Shown here piece by piece: positions 35,738 to 44,790 of a stretch of DNA of 64,000 nucleotides. The notes beneath the pieces were generated by a model. It had not been told where the DNA came from and ran no database searches. It worked only from the letters and a program-made list of their open reading frames with translations. The stretch spans positions 1,146,555-1,210,554 of the forward strand of contig JAUICP010000001.1 of NCBI GenBank assembly GCA_030427805.1, written 5' to 3'. A program made the position numbers and the translations under genes. Position 1 is the stretch's first letter. Each line of letters starts with the position of its first letter. The stretch comes from Bdellovibrionia bacterium (GTDB lineage Bacteria; Bdellovibrionota; Bdellovibrionia; Bdellovibrionales; JAGQZY01).

Positions 35738-36988
35738 GTGTCAGTGCAGTATGATGACTTAGTTAAAAACCTGGTCAAACTTAGGGGAAATGGAAATAAA
35801 GCTCTCCTCAATGAAGCCTTTGTTGACGCCTTTAAGAAGAAGAACTGGACTTTCCCCGAGGATCAAACTCTGCTTGTGGCCGGAACGAATGGAAAAGGCT
35901 CAGTGAGTTTCTTGGTCCATAAAATTTTGCAGTCCCATGGCCTCAAAGTTGGTCTCTTCACATCCCCCCACCTCCTTGACTTAAGAGAACGAATTCAAAT
36001 CAACTCGAAGCCGATTTCCCGCTCAGAGTTTATGCACATCTACGATGAACTTAAGACTCGAGATGAACTGAGAGACTTGAGTTTCTATGAGGTACTTCTT
36101 TCAATGGCTCTAGAGTACTTCAAATCCCGATGTGATTTCATCGTGCTCGAAGTGGGGCTCGGTGGGCGGGAAGACCCCAGTAACTTAGTACCCCATAGGT
36201 GGAGCGTGATCACCTCGATTTCTCATGATCACATTCGCTTGCTGGGACCGAAGTTAGAAGACATCGCTCGACATAAATTTGGAATTCTCAGTAAACAAGG
36301 TGTTTGTTTAACAGGACTTTCAGACTCCAGTCTTCTAGAACTGTTAGGGAAGCATGGAAAAGAGGTCCAGTGCCAGATTGAAGCGATTGCTCAGCCCCCT
36401 TGGGCTCTCAGCAATGAGTTTCCCCCACAAATAGAGCTTGAAATTGCGAGTAATAACATTCGGAGTCCCATGTTTGGTCGTCATGCGGCCCACAATATTG
36501 CTCTCGCCGTTGAGCAGTCACGGAGGATACTCGAAGAGCGGTTTTCGTGGCCGTCCTGTATTGGTGCTGTCGCTCGAGCTCAATGGGAAGGGCGAATGCA
36601 TTTTTTAAATGAACATCTCTTAATATCTGGTGACCATAATGAAGAAGGGTGGCTTGCGCTGGTCGAAAATTTGAAGCTACTCTCGAACTACGATTCCTTT
36701 ACGTTCTTCGTTGCTTTAGGGAAAGAAAAAAGCTTTCCTCGGTTCTTTGAGATAGTAAACGAATTAAATATCGTAGACTTGTTCGTCTACGATCAGTCCT
36801 TTAATGCCAAGCCGATCGCCGAATACCCCAAGGTGAGTTCTGGACTAAAAGTGCAGCCTCTGATTGGCCTGAATCGGATCAAACAACAAATTGACTCAAA
36901 ACTCCATGACAGGCATCTTAATGTAGTAACGGGCTCACTTTACTTTGTCGGTGAAGTCATTGGGGTTTTAAAAACGAATTCGCTTTGA
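35738..36988 (+). CDS. folC: Folylpolyglutamate synthase / dihydrofolate synthase family (FolC)
   Basis: Mur-ligase-type enzyme adding glutamate to folates. P-loop AGTNGKGSVSFLVHKIL, then GLFTSPHLLDLRERIQIN, FIVLEVGLGGREDPSNL, SITSISHDHIRLLG and MFGRHAAHNIALAVE. About 416 aa. Three GTG codons (35723, 35738, 35744) could start it; 35738 is taken because GGGG lies about nine bases before it, but this is not certain. The C-terminal domain is more divergent than in E. coli FolC. A NUDIX gene follows ten bases later. Confidence 0.88.
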   Translation: MSVQYDDLVKNLVKLRGNGNKALLNEAFVDAFKKKNWTFPEDQTLLVAGTNGKGSVSFLVHKILQSHGLKVGLFTSPHLLDLRERIQINSKPISRSEFMHIYDELKTRDELRDLSFYEVLLSMALEYFKSRCDFIVLEVGLGGREDPSNLVPHRWSVITSISHDHIRLLGPKLEDIARHKFGILSKQGVCLTGLSDSSLLELLGKHGKEVQCQIEAIAQPPWALSNEFPPQIELEIASNNIRSPMFGRHAAHNIALAVEQSRRILEERFSWPSCIGAVARAQWEGRMHFLNEHLLISGDHNEEGWLALVENLKLLSNYDSFTFFVALGKEKSFPRFFEIVNELNIVDLFVYDQSFNAKPIAEYPKVSSGLKVQPLIGLNRIKQQIDSKLHDRHLNVVTGSLYFVGEVIGVLKTNSL

Positions 36989-36998
36989 AGGTGATCAT

Positions 36999-37490
36999 TT
37001 GGATAAACGAACAACTATTGTCGATGAATCTTGGTATGAAAATGATGGGAGCCTTCCCGTTCGCGACACTGCCGGGGGAGTTGTGATACGTCTAAAAGAC
37101 GGCGTGAAAGAAGTGGCTCTCATTACCGAAGGGGACCTCCCAAGATATGTACTTCCAAAGGGCGGCATTGACCCGGGCGAATCACCACTAGAGGCTGCGC
37201 GTAGGGAGACCTTAGAAGAAGCTGGTTTTTCGCAACTTTTTAACCTGGGAAAGCTTGCGATTACAAGAAGGCAAAACTTTGTCAAAACAAGGTGGGTAGA
37301 GACTTTGTACTTTCTGTTCTTTACAGAACAGCAGAAGGGTTTTCCAACCGATGAGACTCGCTCCTACGAACAGTTTTGGTTTCCTCTTGATGAGGTTAAA
37401 AACATGTTTTGGCCAGAACAAGAAAAGCTCTTACACGACCTCAATGAAGAAATTCACGCTCGTGTCGATCGTTATCTTAAACTTAAGTAA
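36999..37490 (+). CDS. NUDIX hydrolase
   Basis: 163 aa. The full Nudix box is present at residues 55-77: G-x5-E-x7-RETLEEAGF. The N-terminal GGVVIRLKDGVKEVALIT and the motif FPTDETRSYEQFWFPLDE fit the diadenosine-polyphosphate/MutT-like group, which hydrolyses nucleoside diphosphates linked to another moiety. The TTG start is preceded by AAGGTGA. Probably co-transcribed with folC. Substrate cannot be told. Confidence 0.9.
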   Translation: MDKRTTIVDESWYENDGSLPVRDTAGGVVIRLKDGVKEVALITEGDLPRYVLPKGGIDPGESPLEAARRETLEEAGFSQLFNLGKLAITRRQNFVKTRWVETLYFLFFTEQQKGFPTDETRSYEQFWFPLDEVKNMFWPEQEKLLHDLNEEIHARVDRYLKLK

Positions 37491-37492
37491 AA

Positions 37493-38173
37493 CTAGCGCC
37501 AGTATTGAGTCGCCATTTTTGCAGCTCTTTTTTCTAAGCTGCGACCATCGGGTCTATGTATAAATAGAAGAGCTAATGCACCCACTCCAAAGGGCAAATA
37601 GGCGTTAAACCCATTTTGTAAACCAGCAACAACTCCCAGGGTGGCAACGGCTTCCGAGAAAGACCACTGGAGAATATTAATAACAAAGAGCTTTGGAGCT
37701 AGAACATAAATAAACTTCTCTCGATCAGGAATGTCATCGATGTGAGAGATATCTTCTTCGTTCCATATTTTTTGACCGTTCTTGGGGTTGGTCTGACTCA
37801 TTAAGTAGGACTTCAACTCATTGGGATTGGTATCCTTGAATTTGAAGGATTTTTCTAAAAAGTTGGGTAGTAAGAACGACATGCTGGCCATAATAAGGGC
37901 CATAAAGCCAAAGATATAAACCGTTTGGTCGATGGGGCGATTATCTTCGATTTTGTCGAGGTCACCATATTTCGATTTTCCGTCGTCGGAGTAAACAATA
38001 TCACTCTCGGCCACACCATACTTATTATTACCAGACAGAGTGTTCGTTTTTCCGCCCTGTAGAAGAACGACTAAAGCAAAAACAAATACAGTCGACATCA
38101 AAGCGAAGTAAAGTATGAGACGTATCTGCGATTGTTTTTTTATGTAGTTCTTTGTTTTAGGGTGTAAGCTCAT
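37493..38173 (-). CDS. Hypothetical membrane protein, 226 aa
   Basis: Unknown family. ATG at 38173 chosen because GAGG is five bases upstream. Hydrophobic segments: LILYFALMSTVFVFALVVLL near the N-terminus, then VYIFGFMALIMASMSFLLP, and two near the C-terminus (FVINILQWSFSEAVATLGVVAGL, LPFGVGALALLFI). A soluble loop with Asp/Glu (EEDISHIDDIPDREKFIYVL) sits between. It follows the CoA-transferase gene on the same strand. Confidence 0.65.
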   Translation of the reverse strand: MSLHPKTKNYIKKQSQIRLILYFALMSTVFVFALVVLLQGGKTNTLSGNNKYGVAESDIVYSDDGKSKYGDLDKIEDNRPIDQTVYIFGFMALIMASMSFLLPNFLEKSFKFKDTNPNELKSYLMSQTNPKNGQKIWNEEDISHIDDIPDREKFIYVLAPKLFVINILQWSFSEAVATLGVVAGLQNGFNAYLPFGVGALALLFIHRPDGRSLEKRAAKMATQYWR

Positions 38174-38251
38174 TTTGACCTCGTTGCTTTGCTGACTCAA
38201 TCATTTTAAATGAGGTATCAATGCAAATTCAAGCCCTATTTGTCGTGAGAA

Positions 38252-38279
38252 AAGCTTATAGGTTGGCGTTTATAAGCTT
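38252..38279 (-). terminator. Hairpin over the stop codon of the CoA-transferase gene
   Basis: AAGCTTATA, ten bases, TATAAGCTT: a perfect 9-bp stem which on the minus strand includes the last codons and the TAA of the 38256 gene, followed by TTCTC. It is AT-rich and its T-tract is weak, so termination is possible but partial. Confidence 0.4.
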
Positions 38280-40379
38280 CTGAAAAAGTTTTTCTTTAAG
38301 ACCTTTAGTCTTCCATAGGCCCATTCTTTCTAAGTAGACTTCATTCTGACTTTTTACGGGAATAAAAAGAGAAGCTAAAATTGATCGAACAAGATGGGTT
38401 TTCGACATTTTCTTTAAGCGTTTTAGAACTCCGCCCACTTTTATTTCTTCAGGGGTCAAGTCGGTACCAAAAGGAAACTTTTCAAAATGTTGAGCGAACG
38501 AAACAAGCTTTGTCTCGAGCATTGCTGGTAGATTGTTTTTGTATTTCTCGTGCAATTCAAAATTTCCATGGAGCTTTCCGCTGTCTTTAGCCTGAGAAAT
38601 TAGTTCTTCTTGAAATCGAGAGTCTGCAATCTGAATGAGTTCGATGGCCACCTCTTGGTCAGTTTTACCGCGAACGTCTGCGATACCATATTCGGTAATA
38701 ACGATGTCTCTCATATGTCGCGGAATAGTAACGTGTCCATAATTGAAGACAATATTAGATTTGACTCGGCCTGCTTCGAGGCGAGTCGATCTTAGCTGTA
38801 AAATCGAGTAGCCATCGGGGAGTTCTTGCGCCATTGCGACGAAATTAAATTGCCCGCCAACTCCACTTACAATACGCCCGTCCTCCAAGCCATCAGAGAC
38901 AGCGGCACCAAAGAGAGTCATCATCATGCAAGTATTTATAAACCGAGCATCTTTGCGATGAAGTCGATCTAACTCTTCATGTCCGTAGAGTTGATTGATT
39001 TTCTGGACACTCTTCATGTGGATTTCTCGGCGCTTTTCGAGTGGAAGGTCCCGAAGCCACTGATAGAATTTTTGACAGCCGAGAAAGAAGCCACCGTGCA
39101 TGATCGCGCCATTTTTCAAGCGATCGCCAAGGCCGTCACTGAGTATTTTTTGATGGGTTTGGTCTTGATTGAGATCGGCATCGAGGCGAGTCCCATCCGA
39201 AAAAATGATAGAGCCATTTTCAAACTTTAAGGAGGCCTTTAAAATCCCGAAATGAACTAAGGTCTCAAAGTTCTCTTTTGAAAGTTTAGGTTTAATGTAT
39301 CTTCGTTCTACCAGTTCGTAGAGGAGTTCGGAAGTCACCTCCTCGTCGATGAGCCCCTCGTTAATCAAGCGTTGGATGCCAATGTGATCGTAGACTTTTC
39401 TTTTTAAAATATTGGCTTCAATGAGATCCATAAAGCCGTCGACAAACATTTCTGAAGCGGCAAAGAGTCCTTGTTGAAATAGACCGGTGTCACCTTTTCG
39501 TTCAATGAGTTCTTGATATCTGTTGGGAATATCGAGGGCCTTAATGACTTCGAGGTAAGCGGGGTTATCTTTTTGCCGTAGTAAAAGTCCGTTGACAAGG
39601 GCATCACCGAGAGAACCAATTCCGATTTGTAGTTCGCCCCCGTCTTTGACCAAAGTACTAGCGTAAATCCCAATTAAATGATCAGCCAGAGTGACCGCCA
39701 TTTTTGGTGGGCCAAAGAGTTTAAAGTGAATATCCTCTCTTTCGAATATGTAATCAAAAGTCTCCTCGGGAACGATGGCATCGCCAAACATAAATGGGAG
39801 ATTCTTATTGATCTGTGCAATGTAAACAAAGGACTCGGGATCATTCTTTTTTAAGTAGTCGTATACATCCATTGCCACATCGGGATTGCAACTTAAGCTG
39901 AGGTTAGTTCCAGAGTCACTGGCGGGAGCGACTATTTGACAGAGAACATTAACACCAGCATCTATGAGGTCCCGGGCAACGTGGGTGTAGTTTGTGCTGA
40001 TATAATTTTGCTGTGATGTTTTATTGTGAAGTTGTTTGCCGGCAGGAAAGTAAAATTCAATGACTTGCACATTTTCAGGAAGGTTTTCGCGATTGGCCTC
40101 GTACAATAGCTCCTCGTAGTCACCAAAGACGCGATCAGCAAAGGGCTCGATAAACCGTTTTTCGAGAAGGCTCTTTCCCTTGGGTTTGGCGAGACTGAGT
40201 GCCGTAATGATTTTTAGGTCAACCTCCGGGTCTTCGAGGGCCTTTTTATAGAAAGCATTTAGAATATGATTCGCCTTGCCCAAAGCGAGTGGCGTGCCGA
40301 TCACAATTTTCTTGCCGACTTTTTCTATCGTTCTTTCTACGATATTGAACTCATTGTCTGTATAGCGCGAGGATTTCAT
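38256..40379 (-). CDS. Acetyl-CoA hydrolase/transferase family protein
   Basis: 707 aa CoA-transferase of the acetyl-CoA hydrolase / 4-hydroxybutyrate CoA-transferase superfamily. N-terminal half: VIGTPLALGKANHILNAFYKK and IEFYFPAGKQLHNKTSQQNYIS. Substrate loop region: LQIGIGSLGDALV. C-terminal domain: GGQFNFVAMAQ, RSTRLEAGRVKSNIVFNYG, and VITEYGIADVRGKTDQEVAIELIQIAD. It is longer than the usual 430-500 aa, with an insertion around 300-420 and a C-terminal extension, as in the long forms of Gram-negative predators and gammaproteobacteria. Acyl partner unknown. Confidence 0.85.
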   Translation of the reverse strand: MKSSRYTDNEFNIVERTIEKVGKKIVIGTPLALGKANHILNAFYKKALEDPEVDLKIITALSLAKPKGKSLLEKRFIEPFADRVFGDYEELLYEANRENLPENVQVIEFYFPAGKQLHNKTSQQNYISTNYTHVARDLIDAGVNVLCQIVAPASDSGTNLSLSCNPDVAMDVYDYLKKNDPESFVYIAQINKNLPFMFGDAIVPEETFDYIFEREDIHFKLFGPPKMAVTLADHLIGIYASTLVKDGGELQIGIGSLGDALVNGLLLRQKDNPAYLEVIKALDIPNRYQELIERKGDTGLFQQGLFAASEMFVDGFMDLIEANILKRKVYDHIGIQRLINEGLIDEEVTSELLYELVERRYIKPKLSKENFETLVHFGILKASLKFENGSIIFSDGTRLDADLNQDQTHQKILSDGLGDRLKNGAIMHGGFFLGCQKFYQWLRDLPLEKRREIHMKSVQKINQLYGHEELDRLHRKDARFINTCMMMTLFGAAVSDGLEDGRIVSGVGGQFNFVAMAQELPDGYSILQLRSTRLEAGRVKSNIVFNYGHVTIPRHMRDIVITEYGIADVRGKTDQEVAIELIQIADSRFQEELISQAKDSGKLHGNFELHEKYKNNLPAMLETKLVSFAQHFEKFPFGTDLTPEEIKVGGVLKRLKKMSKTHLVRSILASLFIPVKSQNEVYLERMGLWKTKGLKEKLFQKLINANL

Positions 40380-40419
40380 CGCTCCATTGTTTTGTGCATT
40401 CGAGCTGATTGAAAGGAAA

Positions 40420-40431
40420 AAATACGTATTT
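40420..40431. promoter_or_regulatory. Palindrome in the divergent promoter of the zinc-type cluster
   Basis: AAATACGTATTT, a perfect 12-bp palindrome, lies between the CoA-transferase start (40379) and the metal-uptake cluster (from 40503). It could be an operator, for example for a Zur/Fur-type repressor, but it does not match the usual Zur consensus well. Confidence 0.3.
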
Positions 40432-40502
40432 AACTGCTTATTTTGCGAGTAGTCACAAGCCTTTTGTTGTTTTTTCTCGATAGAGGGTGCTATTAAATAG
40501 TT

Positions 40503-40784
40503 GTGAAAATGAGGAACTTTTCGTCTTTACTGCTGTTTTTTCTTTTTGGACTTTGGCTCTCCCTAGGGATTTTACATAGTGGTGATCACGATGATCATGA
40601 ATCGAGTCAGTGTGAGGTCTGTCATCAGCTTAAAAGCCTCGATCTAGACTCCCCTAAGCCTGTAGCCACTGTCTTAGAAGAAACGGAATCCTCTCCAGTT
40701 TTCATTGAAATCTTTTTTCTCATTCGGTACTCGAAAGATCTCTATCCCGGTATTTCTTCTCGCGGTCCCCCTCGAAAAGCATAG
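40503..40784 (+). CDS. Small exported His/Cys protein of the metal cluster, 93 aa
   Basis: Short protein with an N-terminal hydrophobic signal or anchor (FSSLLLFFLFGLWLSLGIL) followed at once by a metal-binding-like stretch HSGDHDDHESSQCEVCHQL, with four His and a CxxCH. The single CxxCH could suggest heme, but in this context and with DHDDH zinc or another metal is more likely. Resembles DUF2946-type small proteins next to metal transporters only in layout. GTG at 40503 or ATG at 40509 starts it. First gene of the zinc-type cluster. Confidence 0.6.
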   Translation: MKMRNFSSLLLFFLFGLWLSLGILHSGDHDDHESSQCEVCHQLKSLDLDSPKPVATVLEETESSPVFIEIFFLIRYSKDLYPGISSRGPPRKA

Positions 40785-40833
40785 TTCTCACCATTTTAAT
40801 TGAATTAATGCATTTCCTATAAGGAGGATCTCA

Positions 40834-41886
40834 ATGAGATACCTATTTTCTATTTTTATTGTATTTTTTGCTTCGACGAGCTTCGCCGCCAACAAAACAA
40901 ATCCTGATATCGGACTCAACACTTTGTTTACATATACCAGTAGTACAGAGGGAAATTCTGGCGGAGGTGAAACGACCAATGGTTTTTCCTTTCAAGAAGC
41001 TGAGCTCAGTATTTCTTCAAATATCGATACAAATTTTCGCGGGAGCGCCATTTTTGCTTTTGAAAACGAAGGGGGAGAATTCCACTTTGTTCCAGAAGAA
41101 GTCTTCGTTGAAACTTTAAGTATTGACTCAGTCACGTTCCGATTGGGTAAGTTTTATCCCTTTTTTGGACGCTCTAATCAGTGGCATACTCACGCATTTC
41201 CGTTTATCGATGCAAATCAGACGAGAGAACAGATTTTTGGTGAAGAGGGCTTTAACGAAGTCGGACTATCGGTTTCGTACCTCGCGCCGACCCCATGGTA
41301 CTTAGAATTAGTCGCCCAGGTTTTTAATGGCGATAATGAAAGAGCTTTCGCTTCGGGTGTTAACGATGATGTTGTTGGAGTTTATTACCTAAAAAGTCTC
41401 TGGGATATTAATGGGGACTCAACACTAGAATGGAATCTCAGTTACGCCCACGGAAGAACTCAGCTCAATGAGCAAAACGATGTTTACAATACGGCATTGA
41501 CTTATATTAATAAGTTTTCAAACTCGCAAAAGCTAATTCTTACGAGCGAATATACCCAGGCTCAATATGTTTTGATTGCCAACGAAGATGTGCCAGGTAC
41601 TTTTGACTCAACTTTTCGCACGGGAGTTTCCAGTACATGGGTTCAATTTCAGTTCCTCAAGGAGTGGTGGGCTCAAGCTCGATATGAGGTCGTATCAAAT
41701 ATCTCAAATGCCTCAGCAGAAGATACGACAAAAACTTCTGGGCTTATTGCCTATGTTCCTTCAGAATTTTCGGCAATTCGATTGCAATATGATTCAATCG
41801 ATGACCCAGCGGCTGACGAAGTTGAGCAAAGGGTGATTCTGCAATTGAATTTGACGACTGGATTTCATCCGGCCCATAGTTACTAG
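40834..41886 (+). CDS. Outer-membrane porin-like protein of the metal-uptake cluster
   Basis: 350 aa. Signal peptide LFSIFIVFFASTSFAA; start at 40834 has AAGGAGGA at good spacing. The mature chain alternates polar and hydrophobic residues like a beta-barrel (FSFQEAELSISSNIDTNFRGSAIFAFEN; VTFRLGKFYPFFGRSNQWHTHAFPFID). The HTHAFPF and GEEGFNEVGLSVSYL blocks recall barrels found beside ZnuA-type genes. It ends in FHPAHSY, not the usual single Phe. Proposed: outer-membrane route for the metal taken up by the next genes. Confidence 0.7.
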   Translation: MRYLFSIFIVFFASTSFAANKTNPDIGLNTLFTYTSSTEGNSGGGETTNGFSFQEAELSISSNIDTNFRGSAIFAFENEGGEFHFVPEEVFVETLSIDSVTFRLGKFYPFFGRSNQWHTHAFPFIDANQTREQIFGEEGFNEVGLSVSYLAPTPWYLELVAQVFNGDNERAFASGVNDDVVGVYYLKSLWDINGDSTLEWNLSYAHGRTQLNEQNDVYNTALTYINKFSNSQKLILTSEYTQAQYVLIANEDVPGTFDSTFRTGVSSTWVQFQFLKEWWAQARYEVVSNISNASAEDTTKTSGLIAYVPSEFSAIRLQYDSIDDPAADEVEQRVILQLNLTTGFHPAHSY

Positions 41887-41910
41887 TTTTAGCAAGAAAG
41901 GTCTAAGGCT

Positions 41911-42864
41911 ATGAACAGGCGCAAAGTTAGAGAAGTTAGAAAAAATGGTGGCCGACTCCTGTGGGCTGCCAATGTACTCATTCTGAGCTTGTTACTAACG
42001 ATTGGGTTTTCACTAGAAGCTCGCGAGACTTTGAAGGTTGTTACCACGACAACGACTTTGGCTTCATTTTTTCAAGAAGTTGGAGGAGACCGTGTCGAGG
42101 TCAAGTCCATCACTCGGAAGAATCAAGATCCCCACTACGTCGAAGCGAAACCTTCGTATATGGTGATTCTGCGGCAGGCTGACCTTTTTGCAAGTGTTGG
42201 CTTGGACCTTGAAGTAGGTTGGATTGGACTGATTCAGCGAGGAGCCAAAAACTCTCGAATTCAAGAGGGCCAGCCAGGATTTTTCGAAGCTGGAAACCAT
42301 GTCGAGGTGATTGAGGTTCCCGAGGGGAAAGTTGATCGGTCTCAAGGTGACGTGCACCCCTATGGCAATCCCCATTTTCATTTAGACCCTTTGCAGGCGA
42401 TTAAAGCGGTACAAGCTGTCGAGGCAAAGCTTGTAGAACTCGATCCCAAGTCTAAAGAGATTTATTTGAAGCGATCAAAAGATTTTCAAAAGCGAATAAC
42501 TCGTAAAATCGAACAATGGAAAAAGAGAATTGAAGCCAGTGGTGTTAAGAATGTCATTACCTATCACAAGAGTCTGAACTACTTTATTCGTTTTTTTGGC
42601 TTGAAAAAGATTGGTAATATCGAACCAAAGCCCGGAGTACCGCCAACGGCAAAACACATTATTGGTCTCATCAAATTGATGAAAGAAAAGAAAGCTCGGT
42701 GCATTCTCAACGAGAGTTATTTTGAAGATACGGCGGCAAAGCGCCTACAGAAAGTTACTGGGGCCCATGTCGAAATTGTCGATGTGGAAGTTCAGAGTTA
42801 TTATACAGAACTGATAGACTCTTTGGTTAGATCCATTGAGGCCTGTGGAAAAGGGAAGAAATAG
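41911..42864 (+). CDS. znuA: Zinc/manganese-type ABC transporter substrate-binding protein (ZnuA family)
   Basis: Cluster A-I metal-binding protein, 317 aa. Signal segment LLWAANVLILSLLLTIGFSLEA. Family pattern: VVTTTTTLASFFQEVGGDRVEVKSI, NQDPHYVEAKPSYM (metal His), DVHPYGNPHFHLDP (metal His), TYHKSLNYFIRFFGL (metal His) and GNIEPKPGVPPTAKHI. No long His-rich loop as in E. coli ZnuA. The stop overlaps the permease start by one base. Zn or Mn cannot be told by eye; the symbol is by family. Confidence 0.88.
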   Translation: MNRRKVREVRKNGGRLLWAANVLILSLLLTIGFSLEARETLKVVTTTTTLASFFQEVGGDRVEVKSITRKNQDPHYVEAKPSYMVILRQADLFASVGLDLEVGWIGLIQRGAKNSRIQEGQPGFFEAGNHVEVIEVPEGKVDRSQGDVHPYGNPHFHLDPLQAIKAVQAVEAKLVELDPKSKEIYLKRSKDFQKRITRKIEQWKKRIEASGVKNVITYHKSLNYFIRFFGLKKIGNIEPKPGVPPTAKHIIGLIKLMKEKKARCILNESYFEDTAAKRLQKVTGAHVEIVDVEVQSYYTELIDSLVRSIEACGKGKK

Positions 42865-43676
42865 TGGAGTCATTGTTGTTTTTAGCAGCCCCATTTTTAA
42901 TGTGTGTCGCGCTCCTTGGTATTCACTGTTACTTAGGGCTCCACGTTCTCGCAAGAGAAGTTATATTTATCGACCTTGCGCTTGCTCAAGTAGCCGCTTT
43001 TGGTTCGGTTTTCGCACTCTTATTGGGTTATGATCACCACGATATAAGGACTTACTTTATTTCTCTGGGTGCGACTCTTATTGCCGCAGTCTTTTTGACC
43101 TACTCCAATCGTTTTAAAAAAATGATTTCCCAAGAGGCCATTATCGGAATTTTATATGCGCTCGCTTCAGCCACGATTATTTTACTCATTGATAGTCTCA
43201 GCCACGGGGCTGAGCACCTGAAGCAAAGTTTAATTGGTAGCCTTCTTTGGGTGACTTGGGAAGATGTCGTTAAGGTGACGATCATTTACTTCTTAGTGGG
43301 GGTTGTTCACTACTTTTTTCGGACTCCTTTATTGAAGAGTTCGACCAAAGGAGAAACGAACTGGATTTGGGATTTTGTTTTCTACGGACTCTTTGGGGTT
43401 GTCATTACGAGTTCGGTCCACTATGCAGGGGTTCTACTCGTGTTTTCGTTTCTCATTGTGCCGTCTGTGTTGAGCTCATTGTTTTTTAAAAACTGGGGAA
43501 GTCGCCTCTTATTTGGCTGGGCCCTTGGTCTAGTTTTATGTTTTATTGGCATGTCCCTTTCTTTCTATTTTGATTTACCATCGGGAGCTCTAATCGTCGT
43601 GGTTTTCACTCTGTGCCCGATATTGGCCATTTTACTTCTTCCTAAAAAAATGACTTATGCCTTAAATAAAAAATAA
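42864..43676 (+). CDS. znuB: Metal ABC transporter permease (ZnuB/ABC-3 family)
   Basis: 270 aa inner-membrane permease with about eight helices. ABC-3 features: LGLHVLAREVIFIDLALAQVAAFGSVFA (the coupling region, usually GDALSH), HHDI, then QEAIIGILYALASATIILLIDS and SVHYAGVLLVFSFLIVPSVLSSLFF. GTG start overlaps the znuA stop. No znuC ATPase is next to it, and a HEFAH protein follows. Confidence 0.85.
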   Translation: MESLLFLAAPFLMCVALLGIHCYLGLHVLAREVIFIDLALAQVAAFGSVFALLLGYDHHDIRTYFISLGATLIAAVFLTYSNRFKKMISQEAIIGILYALASATIILLIDSLSHGAEHLKQSLIGSLLWVTWEDVVKVTIIYFLVGVVHYFFRTPLLKSSTKGETNWIWDFVFYGLFGVVITSSVHYAGVLLVFSFLIVPSVLSSLFFKNWGSRLLFGWALGLVLCFIGMSLSFYFDLPSGALIVVVFTLCPILAILLLPKKMTYALNKK

Positions 43677-43732
43677 GTTCTGTTTAATGCCGCCCACTTA
43701 GGAGAGTCTGTGACTCGAAAAAAGGGGGCTGT

Positions 43733-44197
43733 ATGGATGCGCTTTCTCGTGTTTTCTATGGATTGATTGTATTTGTGGCGATTCAAAGTCACGCCAGTGT
43801 TTTAACTCAAGTGGGAGATATTAAGGAGCTTTCACCCTTCGATCCTCTTATTCAAAAACAAGTGCTTCATCACGTTTTAGAAGAAATGGGATTTGAAAAA
43901 AACGAATCTATTGAAGTTCCTGAGATCAGAGTGACGGAGTCTGTACTTCCACAAGAGAAACATATTTTCGCGGCGGCCGAGTCCCAGGGAATGCCAGCTT
44001 GGGCCCTTGCAAAGGGCATTAATATGTATCTCTTTGATCACAATATCATTTTGTTGGGTAGTGACATGAAGGTTCATAACCTTGCTCACGAATTTGCTCA
44101 CTATGTACAAATGTACTATAAAAAAATCGACCGGCGAGAGTTCTCTCAAGATTACATCGAAATGGAAGCCGTCGATGTACAGCGAAACTTTAGATAG
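43733..44197 (+). CDS. Hypothetical exported protein with HEFAH zincin motif, 154 aa
   Basis: Start with GGGGG upstream; signal ALSRVFYGLIVFVAIQSHA. HExxH motif at His119-Glu120-His123 in VHNLAHEFAHYVQMYY, typical of small zincin-like peptidases. The third ligand may be Glu143 in DYIEMEAVDVQ, 20 residues later. It is 56 bases after the metal permease, on the same strand, and so may be induced with it. Proteolytic activity is an inference. Confidence 0.6.
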   Translation: MDALSRVFYGLIVFVAIQSHASVLTQVGDIKELSPFDPLIQKQVLHHVLEEMGFEKNESIEVPEIRVTESVLPQEKHIFAAAESQGMPAWALAKGINMYLFDHNIILLGSDMKVHNLAHEFAHYVQMYYKKIDRREFSQDYIEMEAVDVQRNFR

Positions 44198-44198
44198 A

Positions 44199-44714
44199 TT
44201 AAGCTCCCACCTCAACCGAATCAGTTTTTAAACGAAGTTCGCGAACAATTCGATCAAAGTCTTCACTTTTTGAAAGGTGAGTTCCCGAAATCCTTGCGAC
44301 TTTACCTTCGTTCACTTGAATTTCGAGAATCCGATGACCATACATTCGCGTTTCGAAAAATGCCAATATGCTGTGGTATGGAATGGTTCTTTCAGGAGTG
44401 AGTCCAATTGGAGGAATGAAGATGTGGTTCTCGTAAAGGCTGAGTTTCGGCTTCTTATTGTAAATCAGTCGATATGCCGAAAGGATTCCCAAAGGCACGT
44501 ACAAGGCGGATATTGCGCCGACTGAGGCATATAAAACCGATGCACCAATACTATTTAGGTGAATGATCCCATTGATCAAGAGGCCACGGTCATTGTTAAT
44601 TGCTAGGTGGGCAAAAAAGTAACTGGCACTCGAAAAAACCAGCACGCCTAAAATTATCATCCACGTTTTTACCGAATATTCGAACTTAAGATAGGGAATC
44701 TCATTTTGAGACAT
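44199..44714 (-). CDS. Hypothetical membrane protein with bacterial PH-like domain, 171 aa
   Basis: Two hydrophobic pairs (VKTWMIILGVLVFSSASYFFAHL; GASVLYASVGAISALYVPLGILSAYRLI) are followed by a soluble beta domain: LSLYENHIFIPPIGLTPERTIPYHSILAFFETRMYGHRILEIQVNEG. That ordering resembles bacterial PH-domain membrane proteins. Function unknown. Its stop is two bases from the convergent HEFAH gene. Confidence 0.6.
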   Translation of the reverse strand: MSQNEIPYLKFEYSVKTWMIILGVLVFSSASYFFAHLAINNDRGLLINGIIHLNSIGASVLYASVGAISALYVPLGILSAYRLIYNKKPKLSLYENHIFIPPIGLTPERTIPYHSILAFFETRMYGHRILEIQVNEGKVARISGTHLSKSEDFDRIVRELRLKTDSVEVGA

Positions 44715-44790
44715 TGCAACTCCATTCTTTTGATCTCTATATAGAAATACATTAAATGGCGTGCACGTCTCTCTCTAGCGCGCGTCAGAC

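Noticed and set aside
40503..40784. c-type cytochrome call for the 93-aa protein (CEVCH)
   Set aside because: A single CxxCH next to HSGDHDDH in a metal-uptake cluster fits metal binding better; no axial ligand context. Heme binding is not excluded.
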